Below are positions 9,776-20,900 of a stretch of DNA of 64,000 bases, in pieces. Under the pieces are notes generated by a model that had not been told where the DNA came from, made no database searches, and saw only the letters and a program-made list of their open reading frames with translations. The stretch covers positions 7,688,001 to 7,752,000 of the forward strand of contig OZ059896.1 in NCBI GenBank assembly GCA_964057225.1, in the 5' to 3' direction. Both the position numbers and the translations under genes were made by a program. The first letter of the stretch is position 1, and the number at the start of each line of letters is the position of its first letter. This DNA comes from Auanema rhodensis (lineage: Eukaryota; Nematoda; Chromadorea; Rhabditida; Rhabditidae).

Positions 9776-10787
9776 TAAGTAGATATATAGAAAGAACTAA
9801 TGAGCTTCTATGAATAAACAGCTTCTTCTTCTTCTTCTCCTTCTATTCCGCTTTACAACAATATGATTACAACTATGTTATCTACTATTAATCCCTAGTA
9901 AATATATCAAATAATAATAATAATAATCAATAACAAATAGATAAAAGAATAATTTTAAAAAATTTCCTCAAAATAAATAAAAGAAAACCAAATAGAAATA
10001 AAGAATGAATGTCACTTCTCTCACATAAATCTTCACGCATAGGCTAGTACAGCACATCAGCCTTCATATGCCAAAGATATCTTCGTTGTCGTCCAATACT
10101 ATTTTCTAGAAACTGGATTACCAATCTCTTTGGGCGGATCTCAGGACCGGCTGAGTCTCAGATTCTAGTTAGGTTAACGCTCAGGCTTATGCAAATTACA
10201 TCCTAACATGCGTTACGTTTTATATGCTAATTGTTGACGTGAGACGAATCCTACAATCTGCGCAACTGGTTCATCGTCCCAGTATACGCCTATAGTTCTT
10301 CACATCTGAATTCAGACAGGGAATCAGACAGCTGACTGACTGACTGACTGACTAACTGGACGACGTGGCGGATCGAAAGGATGCAAAGCGTCTAGTTCAG
10401 CTGGATGGCTCGAGAATTACATTGACGAGTGGCATTGCAGCTGCCGTTACCTGCTATTTCGATAATTGGCCTTACATTATATGCAAATAGATTGAATGAA
10501 ACCGGATTTTCTAACTAAAATAGTGTTTTCTGGATTATGTCGCCTTATACGAGCTTAATATAATATTATGAGATTAATTTGTTATAATTAAATTCACGTT
10601 GTATTCTATCTGAGGAAATACAATACAATCTACATAAGTATGTACATATACACACATATACTACATACATATATGAATATTATGAATTGTTTAAGAAGCT
10701 TTTCAAAAAGATTTTATTTATTTTATATAAAAATATATTATTATAATAGAAGACAATGTAATAAACATTCAAATAAATAGTTTGAAT
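9776..10787. promoter_or_regulatory. Regulatory-looking intergenic region with POU octamers
   Basis: A 1-kb gap between the 5' end of the small secreted gene and the 3' end of the next gene. Its middle, about 10015-10500, is much less AT-rich than its surroundings and has no ORF. It contains two perfect octamers ATGCAAAT (10189-10196 and 10481-10488), a related ATGCTAAT near 10222, and a (GACT)n run at 10331-10356. This looks like an enhancer or promoter block of the gene at 9775; that role is inference. Confidence 0.4.
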
Positions 10788-13607
10788 CTACATTAACGAA
10801 CAACAGACCCGTTCTGGAGGCTTCAATTTCACATCGTAAGTACGTAACGAATTTCGCTTTAAAGCTTTTTGTATTTGATCGAATCGACTGTGTCTTGAAT
10901 TCATTTCTACATCTGACAGAGTCAAATCCTATAATCGTTACAATATTAGTATTAAATATAAATTATTCAATTATACTTCACATGCATCAAATGCATTGAT
11001 TGTGATATTCATTCCTTCAAAACAGTCTTCCTCAAATCTCTCATCATCAGAACTTTGCTAAAATTGTAAATTTTATCATAAAGATGTTATATATTAACAT
11101 ACATTTTTCATATTAACTATCTGTGTTCTAACTCCATCAGGATGAAAAGTTGCTATTTGAGCAGTTGAATTATCAGTTTGAGGATAACCATACTTCTGAA
11201 AAAAAAGAGAAAAAACGTTTTTTTAATTTGAATTTAATTAGGCTATCATACAGTTAATTGAGGACGAAAATGTAATTGATCTCCATAATCTATGGCATTT
11301 AGCTCAGAAGCTAAGCTTTGCTCTGTTTGTGCATCACTTGTTGTTCGCTGTTCATTCAATTTCCTTATCACAGTTGAAGTAGTCATAGGATTGCCTGTAT
11401 TAGAGAAATAACATTTAAACACTTTTGCCAGAAAATCAATAATACCATTCAATTCTTTGTCAAGTGTACGAATTTCTGGATTGGTGATTCCCTGGACATG
11501 TTGCTCAGCTATGTCAAGTAAACATTTGGGGACAATTTCATAGCCCAAAATAGAAAGACAAATTGACAAGCAAAGCATAGGTTAAATATTATATATATTA
11601 TTTTTAGAAAAAAATATTAAAATAAATAAGTTATACGTATAAGATTATCTTAATTTCAAATTAGGGTAAATGAAGCAAAAGCATAAAAAAAACATTTTTT
11701 TACCTGATGAGATCATGATATCATTATTGTTTTTCTTATCACTATTTAAATCATCTTGATACTCAACTGATCCAATAGCAGTATTATACTTTAAATTATA
11801 ATATTAAATAAAAATTATTTTTAAATTAATAAATCAATATAGAAAACCAACCAAATAATCATCCCACATCTGCAATTGATCTTCGGACAAGTCAGGACAT
11901 GAACCTCCAATTATTTTTTCTTGTAGCTGATGCTGAAAGTACGTTATTTTCAGAACTAAAGCTTTTTTTTCTTATATAATATCATATATATATAGTTTTA
12001 CTTTTTATTTTGTATTTTAAAAAATAATAATTAGCTTACAGGCTGCTCCTCTATAATCTTTGTTTCATTATTTTCAGTTCGAGATTCAGATTCATTTTCA
12101 GTTTCAATCATATCAGATTCAGGAGAATTCTAAACTATTTCCTATACAAAATAAGTTTAATTAATTAATAAATCTACCGATAAAACGATAACTGAGTTTG
12201 TATGCCGGTTACGTTTCCTCCGTTTTTTTCTAAGCACGATAGCTGGAATTGGAGTTCCGTATCCAGCTATAAATATATAAAAAAATAAATATTATATATT
12301 AATAAAAAATTATTAAGAATAAGAAAGAGATGAAAGCTTTAAAACTGTTGATTTTCATATGTTATTAGTGAATGGGAATTTTTAACGATAGCTGAGAATG
12401 ACAGGACCTTGGAAACTGAGTATTACAACAGACACAGAGAAGATAAGCTTGAAGTAATGTCGGGAAAATGTCAATTATCTTCAATATAAACAAAACTCAG
12501 AAGAAAAAACCAGATAATTCAGTGGATAAGAAAAAAATTCGCTTGTTCATATTGTATAATTTGAATCGAAATCGAGACATTGGAGCCTTTAGTGACCGGA
12601 AATCATTGATGAGTTTGTGGCAAGTGTAAAGACTTAATGGTTACAGAGATGTAGCAGGTGCTACACACAAGACAAGATATAGTGGAGATCAAGAGTTAAT
12701 GACTGTTTTCCTATATGTATATAACTAATTTTTACCTTTTGTAAGAGTAAATACTTTGAACAATTTGTAAATATTGAAATGAAAATGATATATTGGTTTT
12801 GAATATGGGGGGCTATTAAGTAAGGTTTAGTTGTTTTTATATTGATTTTGTATAACAATTGAAAAAAAAATAACCATAAAAAGAAAAAGAAAAAGAGAAA
12901 TATTATATATTATATATTATTATTATTATTAAAATAAATTAAACAAACCTTGAATTTGAGTCAAATTAGCGGAATATCCCTGTGGAATACCAGTTAGTGT
13001 AGCATGCTGATGTGTTGTTAACCCAGGTAATACTGTATTAGCTCCCATAAGGTTTGGTGCTTGAGGTAATTGAGATTGTAAGATATTAGATGGTAACATA
13101 ATTGAAGAAGGAGGTATTGGTTGAAGAGGTGGTTGATATGCCAATTGATTGGCTGAAAATTGAGCCAACACTAAAATATGGAGTTAAATAAATCTTTGAC
13201 AAGAGCTCTGATGTTTAATATTTTAATGATCAAATTGAAAAAATAAGAAATTTTGTTCTATCGGTAAGCATATAATAAACGAAAATTTTGATATTAACCA
13301 TTGGAATATACATTACAATCATCTCCCATCATGATATTAGGTGAAGAAAATTGAGGTGGAAGATCAAATGCTTCGTTTAAACGAGAACGTGGAATGAATT
13401 CTGGAGCCTTTAACCATTCTAAATAAATAAAAGATGAATAAATAATATGTGAACAATTTCGATTATAAGAAAATGAATTCAAATGCTGTAAATACCTTCA
13501 GGGTCAATAGTCTTGAAAGGAACTTTTTTAAGAGGAATTTCGTCATTGTCATAGTAAGATGCAGGAGGACGGTCAGCTTCTTCAAAAAATACTTTCTTGT
13601 TCTCCAT
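10788..13607 (-). CDS. Low-complexity protein with a PAM2-like motif, family not recognised
   Basis: Minus-strand gene with about ten exons. The start MENKKVFFEEADRPPASYYD is at 13607, and the last exon ends RTYDVKLKPPERVCCSLM before the stop at 10788-10790. The second exon holds EWLKAPEFIPRSRL, which resembles the PAM2 motif used to bind the MLLE domain of poly(A)-binding protein. A Pro/Gln/Leu-rich stretch follows (QLAYQPPLQPIPPSSIMLPS), then a strongly basic block LRKKRRKRNRH, acidic Ser/Glu stretches, and a helical part EIRTLDKELNGIIDFLAKVF. I joined the exon ending at 11703 to one starting near 11516, which keeps the frame; the ORF start at 11578 is probably not a real start. It may be a cytoplasmic mRNA regulator, but this rests on the short motif only. 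Confidence 0.55.
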
Positions 13608-14982
13608 AATCAATGAATCATAAGTGTATTTGAACTAGAAACGTTAAGTGTAAATGAGTGAAACATTGTTTTCAAGTGTTAATACAAGAGTAAAAGAAAT
13701 ATAAATTAAAAAGAAAGCATATAGTTTATAAAATAAATTATTATTATAAATCAATAATTATAATTAATTGTTTTAAGAGATAAAGAAGATATAAAGATAA
13801 ATAATATATATATTGATAATTATATAATAAATAGTGTGTTAGTAGTAGGAGAGAGAAGAGAAAGACAATGAGTACAAGGTAATGGAGGGAGATGCGAACA
13901 ATCTCGAGTTGAGAAGATGACTACTACTACACCTACTACTATACGGTCAAAACAAATAAACCTTTACTTCAAATGAGATCTAATATTGTTAAAACAACTT
14001 GTTGAAAGTAAACTTATTGAGATATAACTATATATATAGTTAAATCTTCATATATTTTGAATTTTAAATAAATAAATATATGAAAAATAAAATAGAAAGT
14101 TATTAAGTTGGTAGGATTAATAGGAAGTAATTAGATTTGCTCTTTCTCTCTGACACTATGATATCTCGTTACACAGTCCGAAGTCGAGCCCATTGAATAG
14201 TAGAATACTCTTTCATCTATGTCATTGATAGCTGGATAGAGCACAAGTTGTCATTTAACATAAAAGATTTGAGTAAATATAAGCAGATTTCCTAATAAAA
14301 TATGGAAAATTAATTAATTTTAATAAAAATAAAATAATTTTTTTCAAGTTTTCTTTCAATTTTTAGAATTCGAATTTGAAAGAAATAAGAGTTATGGATA
14401 AGATAGAGATTTTGTATAAAAAAACGTGGTGTATTCGTGAAGAAGAAGAAGAAGAAGAAGACACAAACGAGTGAGTCAATTCGCTAAATAACTATTAAAC
14501 TATTTTTAAAATCTACATGACGATGAGATAAGAAACAGATGTGTCAAATAGCCGCATTAAAACTATTACTAAAACAAAATACTTTAACTTAAATCTTTAA
14601 CTACTTGTATAGTTTAATTAATTACTTATATAGTATTATATAGTTATAATAATATAAGTTATTTATTTAAGAAAAGATGTTGTACTAGCTTTGTAAGTTA
14701 ATATGAATAGTGACGAAACTAAGATGAGTTGAGATGGCTTGAGAGGAAACGCTTCGGTGTCACCTGCTCATTCCTAGTCTTTCGTAGCTTATCTAATAGT
14801 CATAAGTTGTGAATCTCATTCAATTGTTAAGATAAAGTTCAATCAATAAATAAATTTATAAAAATTAATAACTTTAATTAAACAAAAGTAAACAAATCTT
14901 TAAAAAAAACTTAATAAGACTTTAATTAATATTTCCTTATTTGTTTCTACTGTGAAGAATTGAAAAACATCCTCACAAACAA
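13608..14982. other. Intergenic region between the PAM2-like gene and rsef-1, with a GAA repeat
   Basis: AT-rich, presumed upstream region of the gene ending at 13607 and 3' flank of the RASEF-like gene. It contains a (GAA)n run at about 14439-14460 and no convincing ORF or RNA gene. Confidence 0.4.
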
Positions 14983-17900
14983 CACCAACTACGACGTTTA
15001 GGAGATGGTTGTTGGTCTAATCTTAAAGCTTCTTCTAAATGATCATCTTCACGCTTTTGTAATGATCTAAAATTATTATAATATTATTATTTTTACTTTT
15101 AAACTATTTATTACATAGCCATTGCTTTCATACAGTTATCAATTCCAAATCCAGTAAAAGCACTCGTTTCAAAGAAGGGCATATGAAATTCCTTAACAGA
15201 AAGTATCAAATACTATTAATATATAACTTACATCGGCCAACTTTTTTCCAGCTTGGTATATAGTTTTTCTTGATCCATCATTTCCAAACAAATCAACCTT
15301 CAATATTGTTACTGTATGTTTGAAGTTTGTAGTTTAGATTACTTTATTCCCAACCAAACACATAACTGTGTTTTCTTCAACTCCAATTTTTACAGAATCA
15401 ATCCAATTGCGAACATGCAAGAATGATTGTTCAGATGTTACATCAAACATAAGTACAACTCCATCAGCTTTACGAAAGTATTGTTTCGTTATAGAACGAA
15501 ATCTGAAAATAAAATAAAACTACAGATCAGATTATATTTTTAATTTTCTGTCAGTATTGTTATTGCTTCTAATGATAGTTCACTGGAACCAAAAAAAAGT
15601 TTTTTGGCTGTCAGACTGTCACACATCGATATATTGTGTATCCGAAATGAAAAAGTATGTTTTTGCTCTTAATTTTTCAAATAAATTTTAAATAGAATTT
15701 AGAAATTTGAAAAAAAAAACTCTTTACCTTTCCTGGCCCGCTGTATCCCATAGCTGTAAGGTTATGAAACGATCTTGAACCCCAATTGTTTTAACAGTGA
15801 AATCAACGCCAATTGTAGCATTGAATAAAGGCTTGAATCGATTATGACAAAATCTGGAAAACATTATGAAAAACAAATTCAAATATTTTTTTGTCAAATT
15901 TTAATTCAATGAAGATTAAAGACAACAGTATCATAAAGATTAGGCGATATACATATGTAGTTCTATGGTTCATGAACATTTTTTATACATATTAAGTTCG
16001 TCACAGCAAAGCAGAACAAGGCATCACCATTAAACACTATATGAAACAAAAAAAAATTAAGTGGAACCTCTATCTTTTACATTTAGTATAAATAGAATAG
16101 CAAATCTACACAAGAACATACCAACCATTAGCTTTCTATTTCAACAATCATACAACCAATTTCATTCTTTTATATTTTATAATTTAATAATTTTATAGAG
16201 ATGGAAGAGAAGTACCGTGCTGCTGAGGCTGAGTCCGTCAAGAAGTTCGCCTTCTTCGGTGTTGCCGTCTCCACTGTCGCCACTCTTACCGCTATTGTGG
16301 CCGTCCCAATGCTTTGCATGTACCTCCAAGGAGTTCAATCCACCTTGAACGACGAGGTTGCTTTCTGCCGCACTCGTGCTTCTTCCCTTCAAGGAGAGTT
16401 CACCAAGCTTGAGGCTATCCGTGCTCCACGTAAGGCCCGTTCTGCCGGAACTTGCTGCTCTTGTGGAGTTGGAGCTACTGGACCACAAGGAGCTCCAGGA
16501 AGAGACGGACAACCAGGAAACGATGGACGCCCAGGAGCTCCAGGAAACCCAGGAGCCGACGCCGAGCAAGGAGACAACAACCAAGGAGAAGAGCAATTCT
16601 GCTTCGAATGCGAAGCTGCCGCTCCAGGAGCCCCAGGACCACAAGGACCACCAGGACCAGACGGACAACCAGGAGCCCCAGGACAAGACGGACCATCTGG
16701 ACGCCCAGGAAACCGTGGAGCTCCAGGAGCCCCAGGAAACGCCGGAAAGCCAGGAAACGATGGACAATCTGGACGCCCAGGAGCCCCAGGACAAACCCGC
16801 ACCGTCCCATCCCCACCAGGACAACCAGGAGCTCCAGGAGCCCCAGGACCACAAGGACCATCTGGACCAGACGGACGCCCAGGACACGATGGACGCCCAG
16901 GAGCCCCAGGACCACAAGGAGACAATGGAGCCGTAAGCCTATTGCAAAGCATAACCAACTTTAATATATATTTTATAGGATGGACAACCAGGAGCCCCAG
17001 GAAACGACGGACAACCAGGAGCCCCAGGACAAGACGGATCCAAGGGATCTTGCGACCACTGCCCACCACCACGTACTGCTCCAGGATATTAAGTCCTCCA
17101 TCTTCCATACACTTCTCAATTTTTTTTGTTCAGTGTATGATAAACTCAATAAACAGGGATATTCATCAACTTTTCATGCTATTTAATATACACAAAAGAA
17201 AGACAAGCTTAAAAAGATAGACATTTCAACACCTTGGAAAACGTCTTTTGTTAATTCGTTTAAAAGAAAAAACCCATTTTCGTCATCTTATACTGTTTTC
17301 ACGATGACATATAGTATATACTTGATAGAAAGTTAGCACACATTTACGCTAGCTTGAAGATTAGGAATTGAAACATTGAAATTAAATATAAATATTAGAA
17401 GATAGGTGAATTAAGCGACCAAAGTTGTTGTTAAAATAATTTGAATTTAAATGAGGAACAACAATGAACTTATGAAATAATTTGTAATATGTGGTAATAG
17501 TAAAAAGACAACATTTTGATCTTATCTTTTCGCATAATAATCTTTGTATTATTATAAAAAATATAATTTAATCGAACCTGTATGACTATTCTTATTGAAA
17601 TAATAAAAAATTTTTCTTAAATAAAGAAATATTGAACTTCATTATGCAACCGCCAAATAGTAAAATAATGTAAATGTAGAAACATTTTATGGAATTAGTA
17701 ATTAGAATAATTACGTGAAACCTAATGAAACGACTTCACGTCACAGTGAAATTCTTAAAATTTGAGTAAAGTTTATCCACAAGATTAGATTTTTGAAGTT
17801 GCGAAATTCAAGAAAATAAAATTTTAATTGTATGAACTTATCAAGTAAAAAAACTGAAAAAATGTTTTCAGCTTTTTCTTTAAAAAAAACTTTGATATTG

Positions 17901-20900
17901 TTATTATAGGTTCAAGTGGAATATTTTGGACACACCAGAATATCAACACTCAATTTGTAAAAAAAAGTTGCCAATCGTACAAATTATTAAAATGTTCGAT
18001 CTATGAACCTCTTGTTAGCATGACCGTTTGATTGTTAACAATCATAAGAAAAGATAAATGAACTTTTTTTTGATTGCTAGTGGAACCAACGCTGTAGGCT
18101 TAGCGTATAAATAGGAGCGAAAGCCATTTCGAGAACATACCAACCATTAGCTTTCTATTTCAACAATCATACAACCAATTTCATTCTTTTATATTTTATA
18201 ATTTAATAATTTTATAGAGATGGAAGAGAAGTACCGTGCTGCTGAGGCTGAGTCCGTCAAGAAGTTCGCCTTCTTCGGTGTTGCCGTCTCCACTGTCGCC
18301 ACTCTTACCGCTATTGTGGCCGTCCCAATGCTTTGCATGTACCTCCAAGGAGTTCAATCCACCTTGAACGACGAGGTCGCTTTCTGCCGCACTCGTGCTT
18401 CTTCCCTTCAAGGAGAGTTCACCAAGCTTGAGGCTATCCGTGCTCCACGTAAGGCCCGTTCTGCCGGAACTTGCTGCTCTTGTGGAGTTGGAGCTACTGG
18501 ACCACAAGGAGCTCCAGGAAGAGACGGACAACCAGGAAACGATGGACGCCCAGGAGCTCCAGGAAACCCAGGAGCCGACGCTGAGCAAGGAGACAACAAC
18601 CAAGGAGAAGAGCAATTCTGCTTCGAATGCGAAGCTGCCGCTCCAGGAGCCCCAGGACCACAAGGACCACCAGGACCAGACGGACAACCAGGAGCCCCAG
18701 GACAAGACGGACCATCTGGACGCCCAGGAAACCGTGGAGCTCCAGGAGCCCCAGGAAACGCCGGAAAGCCAGGAAACGATGGACAATCTGGACGCCCAGG
18801 AGCCCCAGGACAAACCCGCACCGTCCCATCCCCACCAGGACAACCAGGAGCTCCAGGAGCCCCAGGACCACAAGGACCATCTGGACCAGACGGACGCCCA
18901 GGACACGATGGACGCCCAGGAGCCCCAGGACCACAAGGAGACAATGGAGCCGTAAGCATATTTCAAAGCATAACCAACTTTAATATATATTTTATAGGAT
19001 GGACAACCAGGAGCCCCAGGAAACGACGGACAACCAGGAGCCCCAGGACAAGACGGATCCAAGGGATCTTGCGACCACTGCCCACCACCACGTACCGCTC
19101 CAGGATATTAAGTCCTCCATCTTCAATACACTTCTCAATTTTTTTTGTTCAGTGTATGATAAACTCAATAAACAGGGATATTCAACATATGTTCTATATT
19201 TTGTGCAAAAACAATAACATTAAGAAACACTAGTATAAAATTTGAGACACTTTTTGAAAGATTGAAAACAAAACGCATTTCATACTACTTAAATCAAATG
19301 GAGATAAATCGCCAAGTATAATTAAACTAACGAGTTGAGGGTGACAATTAACTATCTGAGCAAGTTATAATAAACGTTTTAACAGTACAGATTATATTTT
19401 TAAAGGTCGTCTAATCTCTAGATTAACATTAGAGCATAAGTATAACTCAAGAGGGATATCGGTACTGTATATTAGAATTTCTGGCAAGTGTAGAATGAAA
19501 AAGAAAATGTGTTACTATGATAATTAAAATTGTTCAATGTTTCATAATTATTATGATTTTCTGAACATTTATAAAAGTACTTTGATTCAGACATTAAAAC
19601 TTGTGAAACAAGGTCTGTTTCTTAATGTGCAACATAGGCAAAAACTTATAACTTGATTACATCATTAAAGATCATGGAGATATGAAATAGATAATTAATT
19701 ATATTTGTTCAGAAAAACAAAGTTTTAAACATTTCATTGGATTATGTGTTGAGATACTGCTACACTCTGTTACAACATATAATATGCTGAATTATAAAGC
19801 ATTGAATGAATACAAGCAATGAAAGTCTTAATATTTGAAGTCCTAATTTATGGTCAAGATGGTACTTTTTTATCAATATCTTGTACACGAGGGAAGCTCG
19901 TCGGATCCGTAAAGCATAATCTTGCAAAAAACAGTGGTTTTCCGTATCCGACCGTTTAAAAATCACTAATTTTTGTAAAAATGTATGCAATTTATTAAAA
20001 TATTATTTCTTTTGAAACCCTTCTATCTAAAAAAAAGTTCCGTTTTTTGATCCGGATAATTCCGCAAATTGAAGGAATATTTCCTGACCTGACGTCTCCT
20101 CATTCAACTACTTGGAACCAAAACTAACAAGAGTACCAGCTCCGTATGACCAATACACTGTCTGCTTTGTTTCCAAATATAATATTTGTTCAAAATGATA
20201 ATTTAAAATCACATAAGGTGATTGAGATTTCTGATCATGTAAAAGAAGAACTGTTGTTTAACTGCTGTAATCAATTTTATAAGCAAACGAACTGAAAAAG
20301 AGGTGGTCACAGCGAAAGTTTAAAAAAAAGGCTGAGGTCGCAGAACTTTTTTGATTGCTAGTGGAACCAACGCTGTAGGCTTAGCGTATAAATAGGAGCG
20401 AAAGCCATTTCGAGAACATACCAACCATTAGCTTTCTATTTCAACAATCATACAACCAATTTCATTCTTTTATATTTTATAATTTAATAATTTTATAGAG
20501 ATGGAAGAGAAGTACCGTGCTGCTGAGGCTGAGTCCGTCAAGAAGTTCGCCTTCTTCGGTGTTGCCGTCTCCACTGTCGCCACTCTTACCGCTATTGTGG
20601 CCGTCCCAATGCTTTGCATGTACCTCCAAGGAGTTCAATCCACCTTGAACGACGAGGTCGCTTTCTGCCGCACTCGTGCTTCTTCCCTTCAAGGAGAGTT
20701 CACCAAGCTTGAGGCTATCCGTGCTCCACGTAAGGCCCGTTCTGCCGGAACTTGCTGCTCTTGTGGAGTTGGAGCTACTGGACCACAAGGAGCTCCAGGA
20801 AGAGACGGACAACCAGGAAGCGATGGACGCCCAGGAGCTCCAGGAAACCCAGGAGCCGACGCCGAGCAAGGAGACAACAACCAAGGAGAAGAGCAATTCT

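Noticed and set aside
10331-10356. (GACT)n run as part of a functional RNA
   Set aside because: Simple tetranucleotide repeat; no structure extends beyond it.
11246-11578. Separate gene starting at 11578 with MLCLSICLSILGYE
   Set aside because: A better acceptor (GACATAG) inside the ORF joins in frame with the exon ending at 11703, making it an exon of the larger minus-strand gene.
16177-19062. Long antisense and shifted ORFs (Ser/Trp-rich, Leu/Val-rich, Arg/Thr-rich, Gln/Asp-rich) over the collagen genes
   Set aside because: They are shadows of the repetitive GGA-CCA-GCC collagen codons in other frames. The Gly-X-Y frame has signal anchor, cysteines and the in-phase intron.
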